Positions 47,814-60,380 of a stretch of DNA of 64,000 bases are shown piece after piece. The notes under the pieces were generated by a model, which saw only the letters and a program-made list of their open reading frames with translations, had not been told where the DNA came from and made no database searches. The stretch covers positions 73,705,244 to 73,769,243 of the forward strand of contig CM024760.1 in assembly GCA_014218235.1 (NCBI GenBank), given 5' to 3'. The position numbers were made by a program, and so were the translations under genes. This DNA comes from Colocasia esculenta (lineage: Eukaryota > Streptophyta > Magnoliopsida > Alismatales > Araceae). Position 1 is the first letter of the stretch, and every line of letters starts with the position of its first letter.

Positions 47814-47814
<1 letters not shown>

Positions 47815-47849
<35 letters not shown>

Positions 47850-47851
47850 GA
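47815..47851. repeat. (GT)n(GA)n microsatellite in the BRL 5' region
   Basis: A run of gt repeats passes directly into ga repeats. On the gene's strand this is a CT-rich tract, common in plant 5' UTRs and promoters. Confidence 0.75.
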
Positions 47852-48130
47852 GAAGTGGTTTTTCATATGTGGGTGGGGATCCAAAACAAGCTGGAGGCCT
47901 AAGTTAAACATTAGTGGATTTGTTTTCATATTTTCTCAAACTGCGAGTCCGGTCAAACTTGGGACTCGATTCCCCCAGCACGGCCCCCACCACCACCACA
48001 TTCCTTTTTCGAAAACCTTTCCCTTTCCCGAGACCAACCCCTCTCGCCCCTCCCCCACGGCAACTCTACATTCTTCACACAAAATGCTCATTATTAGCCT
48101 AATCACATTTATTTTAAGTATAGTGAGCAT

Positions 48131-48180
48131 ATCTCTCTCTCTCTCTCTATGTATGTATGTACCCAAATATTATATAATAC
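48131..48180 (-). promoter_or_regulatory. Candidate BRL core promoter
   Basis: On the minus strand GTATTATATAATATTTGG (48180-48163) resembles a TATA element. A GA repeat (48148-48131) lies 15-40 bp downstream, where the start site would fall. It is about 1 kb before the start codon. Position and composition are the only support. Confidence 0.3.
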
Positions 48181-49455
48181 CAATTCTTTTTTGTCTCCAC
48201 TAGTTTTCGGGGGCCGTCGACTTTAGCGTGCCTTACGCTCCGGCCCCGGGGCTCTCGTTTTCTTATTTCAAAGACTTCTTCATTAAGGCGAGCAGGACAT
48301 CCACGCGGTGGCACAGTGCATCAGACAATGACATTTTAAAGTATTACTCCCGCTGCATAGAATTACACTGACAATTTTCGTTTTACCACTCAATTAAAAT
48401 CTCCCTTTACCACTAAATTAAGAGAACCAATTTGATGTAACCGAACAATTAATTTTGAGTGAAATACTTTTAGTATATTAACTTTTTTTAGTGGGATATT
48501 TATGGACCGATTTGTTAACTTCAAATACAGCTGGTTAAGCGCAATGCCGAGCTCTTAATTTAACCCAGTTTACTTGATTGGTCAGTTAACAAATTTATCA
48601 TAAAATAAGTTCCAATGGAAACTTTAATCCTCATATAGTAATAACCCGTCATGCGGACAGGAGGTGGACTCCTCGGTGTGATTAATTTAATTAACTATGT
48701 CAAAAGCCTTGAGGTCACCTTGAAATGCAAGTCTTTTAATTTCCTTTTGCATTAAACAAAACTTTGCATCGATCACGTACAGATGATCATGAACAGGAGA
48801 GAGCCAGCTGATTAATTGGTGGCGTATACATCTCAATTGCATGTACAAAAGCCAAACCCTCCCCCCTCTAATCACAAGCCAAAAAGATAACAACACATCA
48901 ACGAACTCTGCTCATGTGGGCATGCATCCCCCCGAAAGAAGGCACTTCTCACACTAATGATCGATCGTCACCATCCAAACCCCGCAGAAGGCTTTGGAAT
49001 ATTTTTTTGGATCAACACAAACACAGGGAACACATTTCACAAACATGGGGAGCACGCAAATGATGGGGGTGATATATACACACATATCCCCATCGTCCAA
49101 TTAGCATGATACAGCTAAGTTAGGAGGCAACTAGCTGTCCCAACTTCCTCACCTCCCCATCCCCATGACAAGGACAGGAACAGGAGTGGGTCGCCCTCAA
49201 GATGGTGATCACTGCACTCCCTTATAATTTACATGTCATTGTTTTGGGACGGTGATTAGACGAGTTCTTGTGAGGGAGGGATGGAACTCGTGCGGGCATG
49301 CATGCCACTTCGCTATCCTTCCCCACCTTCCTCCCTCCTTCCTAGTAGCAACAAGAACGGTGGTGGCAGTATTGTAATAATGAGGAGTATGGGGTGGACA
49401 TGAAGTTGAGTTCGGGAGGGATATTGAAATAGAAAATTAGGAACAGTATATAAGG
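48181..49455. other. Intergenic region upstream of BRL
   Basis: No gene, RNA or transposon end is recognised. The sequence is AT-rich and of low repeat content, and could contain BRL regulatory DNA. Confidence 0.35.
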
Positions 49456-50235
49456 GTCCAGTTTAGTTCAGCCTAAAATTTTATATAAGAATATATTTTA
49501 AAGAAAATTTTTATTTGATGATCTATTTGGTATTTTTGGAAAGTTAATCCATAAATTTTTTATTATCTAAAGTTCATAGAACGTGGTATCTTTGATGGGA
49601 CCTTGTAAATTATTTTTTGCAATTTCTCTTTCACATAAGATTTGATGAAAGAGACTATAATCTCTAATCTCAATCTTAATATTTTATGCTTCGAGTCTGA
49701 CTGACGATGCTTGGCACCCAATGCTCGATGGTCGGAGCCCTACGGTCAACGACGCTTGACGCCCGACAGTTGATGCTCGGAGTTCGATAGCTAGCGGCAA
49801 TAGTAGCTTGCGGCGATTGACAGCCAACGCGCGCTTGGCACCCAATTCTTGATGCCCAACTATTAGTTGCAGATAGCTGTTGTCTGGTGTCTAATTCTCG
49901 ATGGTCGATGATCGATCGCTAGCGACCGATGGCCAACAGCTCCGATATCCTACAATCGGCAACAACATCGATGGTTGGTAGCGACTAGCGTCCAACGCCC
50001 AGCAACGGCACCAAGGGCCTATCACTCAGCGATCGACGTCAACGACTTGCGTCAACTTGGAAATTATTTTATTGAAAAATAAATTACGAAAGTTTTTTTC
50101 AAAAAATTATTTACGCATGAATATCAAATAAATAATTATACTTTTTAAGTTCCCATAAATATTCTTCCTTGGAAAATTTGTTTCTTATAAACATATTTTA
50201 CAATTAACCCACCAAATAGACTCTAACCCACCAAA
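49456..50235. mobile_element. Possible degenerate inverted-repeat transposon with internal low-complexity DNA
   Basis: AT-rich flanks (gggtccagtttagttcag... at 49456 and the inverse of ...aacccaccaaatagactc near 50213-50235) look like loosely matching inverted arms, around a GC-richer core (49690-50060). The core is made of degenerate 'gatgctcgatggtcgga' words. The 19-bp segment taacccaccaaatagactc is directly repeated at 50205-50242. Boundaries are uncertain. Confidence 0.25.
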
Positions 50236-50351
50236 TAGACTCTTATAAACATATTAGCTCAAACCGCAGACAAATATTTCATCTGAACTCAAATCCCCAA
50301 TCTCCTTCTCCATGCAACGCAATATCTAACTTGCCTACAAACGAGGGACGA

Positions 50352-50399
<48 letters not shown>
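50352..50399. repeat. (TA)n microsatellite bordering the palindromic array
   Basis: A run of alternating TA with one phase break. Shorter TA runs also border the array units at 50961-50975, 51586-51597 and 52199-52213. Confidence 0.85.
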
Positions 50400-50404
<5 letters not shown>

Positions 50405-52390
50405 GCTATGCTCCCGCATAGGGAAGCACAAAGTAACCGTGCTCCTCCACAGCGCGCCATGAGGAGGAGCACGGGTCCCGGTGCATTTAATGCATCTTTT
50501 ACTTTTTTTTTTCACTTTCAAACATGCACACAAATACTCTTTATAGTGCACACAAATACTTATATTGTGCACACAAACACTTATGTAGTGCACACAAATA
50601 CCTATATAGTGCACACAAATACCTATGTAATGCACACAAATATAAACAGTGCACACAATACTTATATTATGCACACAATAGTATAAGAATGCACACAAAC
50701 ATATTTATTTGTGTGCATTCTTATACTATTTGTATGCACTACATAGGTATTTGTGTGTATTACATAGGTATTTGTGTGCACAAGATAAGTATTTGTGTGC
50801 ACTATAAAATATTTGTGTATGTTTGAAGGTGAAAAAAAAAAAAAAGCAAAAGGTGCATTAATGCACCGGGACCCGTGCTTCTCCACATGACGCGCTGTGG
50901 AGGAGCACAGTTACTTCGTGCTTCCCTATGCTCCCGGCTTGCCTGGAGCATAGCATTTCTCATATATATATATATGGAGATTTGAATCTAGCATGCAAGA
51001 TGTACAATGGAGGGTCACCACTCTTTATGATGCCATGGTGGCATTAAGTGGCGGTGATACCATCAGTGATCTTAATCAACAGTGATTTAAGGGCACTGTT
51101 GAATCAACAATATAATATCTTTTGCTTTTTTTTTTTTTTCACCTTCAAACATGCACACAAATATTCTTATAGTGCACACAAATACTTATATTGTGCACAC
51201 AACACTTATGTAGTGCACACAAATACCTATATAGTGCACACAAATACCATGTAATGCACACAAATATAACAGTGCACACAAATACTTATATTATGCACAC
51301 AAATAGTATAAGAATGCACACAAACATATTTATTTGTGTGCATTCTTATACTATTTGTATGCACTACATAGTATTTGTGTGTATTACATAGGTATTTGTG
51401 TGCACAAGATAAGTATTTGTGTGCACTATAAAATATTTGTGTATGTTTGAAGGTGAAAAAAAAAAAAAAGCAAAAGGTGCATTAATGCACCGGGACCCGT
51501 GCTTCTCCACATGACGCGCTGTGGAGGAGCACAGTTACTTCGTGCTTCCCTATGCTCCCGGCTTGCCTGGAGCATAGCATTTCTCATATATATAATATGG
51601 AGATTTGAATCTAGCATGCAAGATGTACAATGGAGGGTCACCACTCTTTATGATGCCATGGTGGCATTAAGTGGCGGTGATACCATCAGTGATCTTAATC
51701 AACAAGTGATTTAAGGGCACTGTTGAATCAACAATATTAATATCTTTTGCTTTTTTTTTTTTTTCACCTTCAAACATGCACACAATATTCTTATAGTGCA
51801 CACAAATACTTATATTGTGCACACAAACACTTATGTAGTGCACACAAATACCTATATAGTGGCACACAAATACCATGTAATGCACACAAATATAAACAGT
51901 GTAAACAAATACTATATTATGCACACAAATACCTATGTAGTGCACACAAATAGTATAAGAATACACACAAACATATTTATTTGTGTGCATTCTTATACTA
52001 TTTGTATGCACTACATAGGTATTTGTGTGTATTACATAGGTATTTGTGTGCACAAGATAAGTATTTGTGTGTATGTTTGAAGGTGAAAAAAAAAAAAAAG
52101 GTGTATTAAATGCACCGGGACCCGTGCTCCTCCACATGGCGCGCTGTGGAGGAGCACAGTTACTTCGTGCTTCCCTATGCCGGGAGCATAGAATTTCTCA
52201 TATATATATATATGGAGATTTGAATCTAGCATGTAAGATGTACAATGGAGGGTCACCACTCTTTATGATGTCATGATGACATTTAAGTGGCGGTGATACC
52301 ATCAGTGATCTTAATCAACAAGTGATTTAAGGGCACTGTTGAATTGACAATATTAACGAGTGATTAGTGGCACTCTATCAATATTATCAC
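50400..52390. repeat. Tandem array of three TA-flanked palindromic elements
   Basis: Units restart with GGAGATTTGAATCTA at 50976, 51599 and 52214, giving periods of 623 and 615 bp. Each unit is a large inverted repeat: one arm carries gcacacaaata(c/t)nta repeats of about 20 bp and the other arm their complement, with the centre near atttatttgtgtgc (50706, 51330, 51978). The first unit has complete ends (GAAATGCTATGCTCCC at 50400 and its inverse near 50960). Later units lack the left terminal 110 bp and begin with the cttttgc-T(n)-caccttcaaac segment. ORFs of His-Thr-Asn-Thr repeats inside are by-products of the minisatellite. It resembles a foldback element or a TA-targeting MITE. Confidence 0.75.
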
Positions 52391-53475
52391 CGATCAATGA
52401 TGACAGGCAACTATAAATCCTACTTGATATAACGAGATTAAATAAATGGGCAAAGATTAAACCTCAATTGATTGGGTAAAGTTTTTACCTGGCCCATGCC
52501 GATATTGGCTGGGGCCGTGAGCCCTATGCTTGTCATCGCTCATTGGCCAGGTAAAAATTTTACAAGGCAAACCGAGTTACAAATGATGCTCTAAGTAAAT
52601 AAATCTTAAATCTTAAGAGTTGGTTTGGTATTAAATAGATCGAAGATAGAGTGAATATATTTTTAAAAATTTAAAGATATCTTCACTCCTATCCAATATT
52701 AAACATAATCTAAATAAACGGTATTAGATTGTAAATAATAATTAATATTTCTCATAAAAATTAGGAAGGCTCCAAATTAAAAAAAAAAATGAAGGCTGCT
52801 AGAAAACAGCGGAATCCTCGCACGAAGCAACCGGTGATTGTGGGCCGTCCTTTTTGTCCCAGGAAAGTACCGATTTTATCCTTCCCCGCACTGCCCTTTT
52901 CCACTTCCCAAAACTGCGGGCCCACGAGCGCTTTTGGATTGTCTACCGCGCACGAGCGGTTCCGCTGAAAAGACAACCCACCACACACACCAGGCGCGCG
53001 TCATTTCCTTTGTAATTACTTCTATATGTGTAAGTGGGATTTTTATTAGGAAAAATTATATAACATATATATATATATATGTAAAATCTATCATATTATA
53101 TGTTATGTTTTTAAATTAAAAAAATCATCTTGAGTTAGCCATTCATCACAATAAAAAGAATATTTTATTAATATGTGAATATATCTGTTAAATAAGGTGT
53201 AAGAGGAGATGATTTATTAGTGGAGTGGAGTTGATTATAGTGAGAGAGAGAAAGAATTTGTAAAGTTATTTTTTGAGAGAGTAATAAAAGATAAGTTAAT
53301 ATTTTACCCTCCTAAATCATTTGAGATTAGATTAATAGATAGAAATGGATTAGTACATAGACATATGATATAATATACAAATTTTAAGAATATATATTCG
53401 AATATGATATATATATATATATATTTCTTTTTTATTGTTGGTTTCATTTTTTTTATTTATACATAAGTGCAAAAG
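52391..53475. other. AT-rich intergenic DNA
   Basis: No gene is recognised. It contains a (TA)n run near 53066-53082 and an A10 tract near 52779. The ORF around 52838-53119 has no recognised domain. Confidence 0.35.
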
Positions 53476-53479
53476 TAAG

Positions 53480-53560
53480 AAATTAAACTTAAGACCTGAA
53501 AATGTACATTGGAGGGGGCTAACCACTTAGCTACTTCTTGTATGCGGGTTTAATTTTATT
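53480..53560 (-). repeat. tRNA-like (SINE-type) relic
   Basis: The minus strand has an A-box-like TAGCTAAGTGGTTAG, followed about 25 bp later by a B-box-like GGTCTTAAGTTTAATTT. The spacing fits a tRNA-derived SINE head. It is too degenerate for a functional tRNA. Confidence 0.35.
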
Positions 53561-53599
53561 GGGGATCTAGGAACTATCATAATTGGGCCCATCAAAAAT

Positions 53600-54260
53600 A
53601 GGCTGGAGACTAAAATGAGAATCTTGGTATGTCATTAATATCGTTCGTCGCTAACCGACCAAGTTTGCCGACGCCAAGGGTCGACAAATCTGTCCGACGA
53701 CGACCTAGTCCTCGGTTTACCAGCCACCCCTGACCTAGACCCATTAGGTCGGGCGCGCGATCCGGGCTCATCCAATTGGCGCCAGATCAGACTTGCCCAT
53801 CGAGCAACATGGATTCCGGAAAATCACAACCACGCACGCCCCAGCTGTCACACGATCATTTGGGGAAGCCCTTACCATGGCAAGGTTACAGGATCCCAGC
53901 TGTGAGGGGCTCCGTGATGGTCGCACTTGACTCCTACCACCTCACATGTTAAGATTTGAAGCGAGAAAAGAGGACACGACTTCTCTCCACCACTGGAGGT
54001 TCAAACCACCATGCCCTTATAAAAGGAAGAGACATCCCTTATAGAAAATGTACGCTATTCGTAGTACTACTACTCGTTCCGTTCGAATCTTCTTCTGCTG
54101 ACTTGATCGTCGGAGTGTCCGACCATCGAGGAGTCTCGATAGTTCTTTGTAGGTCGGACTCACATCGCCGACGACGACGCGACGCGGTCGATCCCTCGGA
54201 ACCCACTCCGCTCGACTCTAGTCGACCCCACTTACTTTTGCAGCAACAATCATGTTTTTT
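53600..54260 (+). repeat. Tat-type solo LTR or TRIM remnant
   Basis: A TATA box (ccttataaaaggaag, about 54014-54028) is followed by CTGACTTGATCGTCGGAGTG (54098-54117), matching the form of the AACTTAGGCATCGGAGGG motif of the Tat LTRs at 1-733 and 34907-35718. A tctttgtaggt-like segment and GC-rich 'ccgacgacgacg' blocks follow. No adjacent primer site or coding sequence is seen, so a solo LTR is most likely. Exact ends are not resolved. Confidence 0.5.
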
Positions 54261-55375
54261 TAATCTTAATGTATTTGATTAATTCAACTCCATATCTATT
54301 ATTGATGAGAATTTTGATGTCTTTTCCATGATCCAGTTATTAGTCATTCGGATCCGACTCTATCTCGATTGGGCCCGTTAAACTGCGAGGGGACTTGCAC
54401 CATTAAAACACGAGAAAGAGAAGATAAACAGAAGTAGATAATTGTTATCAATTAAATATATATATATATATACATGTGAATTTTCTTTTCTCCGTGTGCA
54501 ATGTAAGCGGCTTGTTCGGGAACAGTGCCGACGAGCACTCCACACAAGCTGCCACGGCCCGCACCACCCCCCGCGAGACGTGCGTAGTGCGTACAAGACA
54601 AAGAACTGTGCACGAAAAGGAGCGATCTCTCTGGCATCTTCTAACCAGTACTCCCCGGTCCCCGCCCCGCCTTGAAGGGACGTGCCACATGCACGGCAAG
54701 TACGTAAAGCGCCTCCTCCCCCGTGCTTGAAGCTAGGGGTAATCACCACACGCTAAAGAGAGGCCGTCTAGTAGACGTCGTAAGCGAGAGATTATCGTGA
54801 TTTGTCTATTTTACATTTAATATTTGATAATTTAGGGCGATTTGAACACATATTTCTTACCATATAACATTATGTTCCCTATCATTAAAACAATTATCAA
54901 ATGTGAAATGGGTAAAGGGTGGGGTAGAATTGGAAGGACGGGGTTGGGGTGGCGCGCGCATCAATTAACGGGTCCGGATCATTCCTTTGACGTAGCAAAT
55001 TAATACTCAAGAGAAATAAGTATCTCCTATTCATAGGAACGACCAAGTTTAGTTAGTTTCATCGTTTCTAAACACAAGACTTAGAAGATTCACACCCCTT
55101 TAAAATTGTTGGTTCTCTAGATTTTATATTGTGACAATCGGTGGCGGATCCAACTTATTCTAAGTGATATCACATGAGTCCGCTTAATTGTAAAATTTGT
55201 TAAATTTTATCATTAAATTATCTCTCTCTATATAACTTTTTTTTTTTTTAAAAAAAGTGACTCCACTAGATCAAAAATACAACTTTATAGGTGCACCTTA
55301 TTTTATGAAGTGATTCTATTACATAAAATTTATGTGTCCTGGATTTTGATGATCACACAAATAATAATCTAATTC
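54261..55375. other. Intergenic region
   Basis: It contains a (TA)n run at 54456-54472 and a GC-richer patch at 54510-54730 with short ORFs on both strands that show no domain. An A/T tract lies at 55230-55255. No gene is supported. Confidence 0.3.
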
Positions 55376-56144
55376 ATGTTGATATGCCCACAAAATATAT
55401 AATTATGCTAATGTGAATGATCTAAATATTTGATTTATTTATATTTAATTTGATGATCTAATTTGTGTGTTAAGTGTGCAAAAGAATAGGTCAAAGTCGA
55501 ATTGGTAACTTAAAATTATAAAGGCCAAGACTTGGACTTAACAAGACTGAAGATTGGCTGAAGAAAACTGCAAAATTGACAGTTGGATGATCGATCCAGA
55601 GAAAATGATCGATCGACTTTCCCAACAGTATTGTTTCTGAGACAGTGCAATTCGGTCAATTGATTGTGAGAAAATGATCGACCCATCAAGACAAAATGTC
55701 AACACATGAAGAGCTACATGTCGACACATATATAGGAGATCATGTCGACACATAGAAGAGGAGCAAGTCGACTTCAAGTGCATACCAGGAAATCGGACGA
55801 CTGATTCAAGGTTTTCGGTTGACCGCTTTTCTCAGTAACTTGGAGACTGGGAACAATCCAGAATCGGATGACCGATAATGGGAAATCAGACGACCGATTC
55901 CGACGATGAAATTTTCTTATTTGAACGGATTCTTTCCTTGAGTAGGAGTCTTGCCCTGGTTTGCACAAGGACGACTCTCAGAGGTCTACCAAGGGTCTTC
56001 CACTATAAATCATATTGTTTTCGAGATGTGGAAGATAGAGAGCCACCTCCAAAAGATCATCTCGTGCTATAATTTTCAAGAGAGATTTGTGCTGCTCATA
56101 AAGAGCCAACAGAAGCCTACAACTATAGAAGTTTGAAGAACGAA
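55376..56144 (+). repeat. Possible copia-type LTR fragment
   Basis: It may begin TGTTGATATGCC. It has recurrent 'gatcgatc/gaccgattc' words (55590-55910), as in some plant copia LTRs, and a TATA-like ccactataaat at 56000-56010. The CACTA terminus at 56145 interrupts it. Only weakly supported. Confidence 0.3.
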
Positions 56145-56375
56145 CACTACAAGGAAAAGCAGATTTATCGATGAAAATTTCTGACAGAAAGTTTTCGTCG
56201 GTAAAACCGTCGGGCTTTCCGATGGATATATTTCCTTCAAAAATATCCGTCTGAATTTTCGACGGAACATATTCTGTCGAAAATACGGTCGGTATTTCCG
56301 ATGGAAATATTCCATCATAAATTCTGTTGGTAATGCCGTGGAATTTTTGACAGAAATAATTTCGTCGAAAAATTC
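56145..56375 (+). repeat. CACTA terminal and subterminal repeats
   Basis: The terminal inverted repeat sequence is followed by at least six copies of short motifs such as tttccgatgga, ttcgacgga and tccgtctgaa on both strands. In this superfamily such motifs bind the accessory transposase protein. Confidence 0.7.
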
Positions 56376-56403
56376 CAATTTTCCCTCACCCCATTCCTAA
56401 ATC

Positions 56404-56407
56404 CTCT

Positions 56408-56445
<38 letters not shown>
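56404..56445. repeat. (CT)n microsatellite
   Basis: An alternating CT run with one interruption. The proline-rich ORF at 56453-56917 follows directly in C-rich low-complexity DNA and is not supported as a protein, although an untranslated first exon is possible. Confidence 0.8.
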
Positions 56446-56917
56446 ATCTCCGGTGTGGAGCACTACCGCCGCCGCGACCCCCGCGCTGCCGCCGTTGCGA
56501 CCCCACACCGCCGCCTTCGCCGCGACCTTGCGCCGCTACTTCGCCATTGCAGGTGAGTCTTCTCCCCCCACTCTCGGGGCTCCCCACACCCCTCCTGACG
56601 AACCCCACCCCCACCCCCTCCCCCACCCACTCCCACTTCCGGCCCCCACCCCTGCCAGCCCTCTCCTCCTCCCCTCGCCCCCCCCCCCCTCGCTCCCCCT
56701 CTTCTCTGACTGTCCTTGTGCGAACTGCCCCCACCACCCCTGCTCCACCTCTCATCCCCCGGTGGAGTCCCCCAGTGTGCAGTTGCTGTCCTCCCCTACC
56801 CCCACCCCCTCCCACTCCCACTCCCACTCCCGGCGACCCCCACCTCCTCTAGGTGACCATGTGTTGTATTTTTTGCCTATGACATTTGCGAATATGTGTT
56901 GTAAAAGAATTTATTAG

Positions 56918-59662
56918 TAAGTTTTTGGTTTTTTTTTTATTGTTATAACTTTTCCCATAATTTTCTAAAAGCTTGTAGACTTGATGCCTCATGTCTTTCT
57001 TTTCCTGATTGGATTTAATTTGTTGTATGCTTTCTGGAGAGTTCCCCAGTGAGTTATACATACATACATATATATATAATATGTCTTATTTGACTATGCT
57101 GATATTTATGCTTGTTTACAATATGCTATGTATTTATCAGTGCCAAATATTTTTTAGGTAAATGGTAAACATTCTTTCACTAATGCATCATATTAATTCT
57201 AAGTCATTAGTTATAGTATTCTTAGGTTTTTGTGTTTCTTTAACAATGGCCATATAACACTATTCCTTCAATCCAATTCTCTTCCTGTATCATGAGTTGT
57301 GAACCATGGAACTTGTGATGATAAGAAAGTGGGGTAAAGTGATAAGACAAAATGACTTAATGTAGAGTCCTATTCACATAATAATTGCCAAAAAGAGGGG
57401 ATGAAGTGCAGTTAAACCTATCTCAAGGTCATGATCAAAATCAAAAGCTCACTGTCCAACCACCTACAATGTTTGAATGCTGAAAGATTAAATGCATCAT
57501 TACATAGTGAGGGAATGTGGAGATGGAATCAAGGTTGAATTTTTGCAACAAAACAGTGAAACATATAGCTCGAAATGCATAGACAAATAAGAGTATATGT
57601 TTCAATAAGTAAGTAGGTAATACATGCATAAGTTGTATGTATGTGCACATTTAGTATATACTGAAACTACGTTTGGATAAATTAGGAAAAACCAACAGGA
57701 AAGGTGGTATTTTGCTTTTTTGTGTGAAGTCTTGCTATGAATGTTCAAATTTTTTGTGGTGGTTTATTTTACCTATACTAGAGAATAAGATGGTGGAGAT
57801 CCAGCTTAGTTCATTTATGACCTGGGTTGGAATTATTTGGGGCCCATTTGATTAATCTAATAAACCCAATAAGCATATAATCTAAAAACAAAAGAATTTA
57901 TCATCCTCTTATGGATTCTTACAGTTCTCATCAATTAGGAATAAGAGAGTTATGTGCATCTAAAGACTTTTGAAACATTTTCACAAACAACTTCCTGCTA
58001 TATCACTTAAAACCACCTCTCGGGTTAAAAAAAAAACAGAAAAAAAAACTTTCAACATCAAGTTAAAATGTCACGTAAACAACTTTTCTTAACTTAACAT
58101 AAAAATCTATCTGGTTACTAAGGTTGTATATTTGGCAAAATAAAGTTATTAGAGTTCTACTACACAAAAAAAGAATAAAGTTATTAGAGTTGATAAATTT
58201 AACAGAAACATGAGAGAGTGAAAAAAAAATTAGGTAAGAGAGAAAAAGTCATTCACACAAAGAGACATAAAGAAGTTCGGCTCAACAAATTGCTATCTTA
58301 TGTCCTCTCTGCAAGATTTTTTAGACATAATTATTAGAAACTCTAGTAACACACATTTAGACATTGAAGTGATGGCTCTCTTCTATGGACACATTCGCGC
58401 ATACTACACATGTCAACGCACATGTTAATTGACACACATTTTGTCATGGGGGCTAGCTGGATTGGTCTCATTATTAACTCAAATTTTTAGATTTTTTAAT
58501 CAACTAAAAGATCTAATTTGATTCAATTGATTTGTTAGGTCAAATTGGAAGCTCTTAAAAGTTAAAACTCTAGGTCTATTGGTCTTTAAAAGGGTCCCAA
58601 ACAGGACTGTAAAAACCCTTTTTCTTATACGAGGAAAGCAATGCAAATGGGGCTTTGACTCCAAGCATGATTATAAGAAAACCCCATGTACCTATGAATG
58701 TAAGATGGGGTATAAATAAGTCATTCGAAGGCACAAACGGCTTGGCAACCTGCATGGACAAATTATATCGATTGCTTGTAGACAACTATAAGAAAAAAAA
58801 ATTGAGTACAAACTCTTCCTTTTAGACATTAGATCCTTGATTCAAACTTAATTCAAAGGACACTATTATATGGATTGCTTTATTATTTATTTTCAGTTCA
58901 GTGATTAGTATTGACTTCTTACTTTAATGTAATTCATTTACATGCATGTGTGAATTTGGTTTAATATTACACTTGTTCACATGTAATATTTTGTTTTCAT
59001 TTTCCTTTCATATTTATGTGAGTTTTAAATTTTATTTATGCATGTATAGCAATTTATCACTGCACACACATCTCACGAGAGCGTGTTAAGTCCGTGTCAA
59101 TGAACCTTCCCATTCAAGACTTTGAGATGATGTGTACAAGTATCATTTTCAATGATGAGAATATGTATATCTAACTCAAAGTCTTGAATTGTCTCGTTTT
59201 GGACAGTCTGTGAATGTTTGATCACAGTTAGGTGGTTATTTGCTATATGTGTTTCTACAGTTGTTGAAAATTTTGGTTGTGTCTTCTCACTCCTCTCTAG
59301 TATATCTTTATTGATTTTGAATATTTTCTTGGCCACTTAAAAATAAGTGTGTAAGAAAAATTTCTTAATCAATAAATATTTTCGGTATATCGGAGAGGTG
59401 TGGGGAGATACTGCCGAAATTTTCAGCAAAATATAAAACATATAGTACATGGCCATCTGAGTGCGATCAAATATTCATGGATGGGTAAAAGTGATAATCT
59501 AATAATATGTCCTACTTATTCATTTTTACTTACTTGAACGATGTGAGGGTGGGTTGGGTTTTAACTCAACAAATGGCCAACAAAGGATTTTATGGTGAAT
59601 TTCTTAAGTGTTATACAATTTATAGTGATGCTCGTGAGATGACATTTAATCTGGTAGGAAAA
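56918..59662. other. AT-rich span within the CACTA element
   Basis: No coding domain is seen between the leader and the transposase. It may be intron or promoter of the transposase gene, or hold further unrecognised insertions. The short ORFs here have no family signature. Confidence 0.35.
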
Positions 59663-60152
59663 ATGTCATATGAGAATCGATCATGGATATACCGTGAAAT
59701 AGTTAATGGAGTTGTGACAGAGGAGTTTAAAGACGGAGTTGACAGTTTCATTCGGTTTGCATTGAGGAATTCATCGATAGCACTTGATCCGATGGGTAAC
59801 AACCGATGTCCTTGTTCGGCTTGTAAGAACAGAAAGTGGATATCGACATGGGATGTGCAGCATCATTTGTATATGAGAGGATTTGTTCCCTATTATGAGT
59901 TATGGTCGTCTCATGGTGAGTTTAATATCCAGTCGTATGAACCGACCAACTTTGCCTCCACAAGTATGTATGTAGACATGGTTGTCGATGCTGTTGGTAG
60001 GGGTGTTCAAAATATGGTCCAAACCGAAAAACCGAACCGAATCGACTAGTCAGTTCGGTTTCACTGATCTCACACTTCAGTTCGGTTTCAGGTTGGGAAA
60101 CCGAAATGAACCAAATATGTATATATAATTAATTAATAATATATATACACAA

Positions 60153-60228
60153 AAGCGCTTGTAGCACAGCGATCGCCAGCCTTGGCGCGACCTCCACACG
60201 GAGGTCGTGAGATCAAATCTCGCTTAAA
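60153..60228 (+). repeat. tRNA-like unit 1 in the MITE
   Basis: It has an A-box-like TAGCACAGCGATC and a B-box-like GGTCGTGAGATCAAATCTC about 30 bp later. It lacks a pairable acceptor end, so a SINE-like or tRNA-derived repeat is more likely than a tRNA gene. Confidence 0.45.
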
Positions 60229-60298
60229 TCATTATTTTTTTTGAATATTTTGAATTGAATATGTATATATAATTAATGAATAATACATATATACATAA

Positions 60299-60380
60299 AA
60301 GTGCTTGTAGCGCAGTGGTTATGAGCTTTGGCGCTACTCCACGCGGAGGTCGTGAGATCAAATCTCGCGACCGCCTCTTA
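60299..60380 (+). repeat. tRNA-like unit 2 in the MITE
   Basis: GCTTGTAGCGCAGTGGTTA (A box) is followed by GGTCGTGAGATCAAATCTCG (B box with T-arm pairing). It repeats unit 1 at about 146 bp spacing, including the TA-rich upstream sequence, so the pair is a tandem duplication. It is better preserved than unit 1. Confidence 0.5.

Noticed and set aside
47371..48203. Short ORFs upstream of BRL
   Set aside because: They span microsatellites and likely 5' UTR/promoter sequence; an upstream ORF role cannot be judged without the transcript start.
50520..50700. Short regular repeats resembling a CRISPR array
   Set aside because: The repeats are adjacent without unique spacers, degenerate, and present as inverted arms in a plant genome.
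50524..52080. Frames encoding His-Thr-Asn-Thr-Tyr or Cys-Val-His-Tyr-Ile repeats
   Set aside because: They come from a 20-bp minisatellite read in several frames on both strands; no start context or conservation suggests a protein.
54378..54749. Overlapping ORFs on both strands in a GC-rich patch
   Set aside because: No domain, no splice context and equal openness on both strands; nothing supports a gene.
56453..56917. Proline-rich 154-codon ORF after the CT microsatellite
   Set aside because: It is low-complexity C-rich DNA, with comparable Gly-rich frames on the other strand and no domain.
60299..60380. A functional tRNA gene
   Set aside because: A and B boxes are present, but the acceptor and anticodon stems do not form a standard cloverleaf that I can see, and the unit lies in a duplicated repeat inside a MITE.
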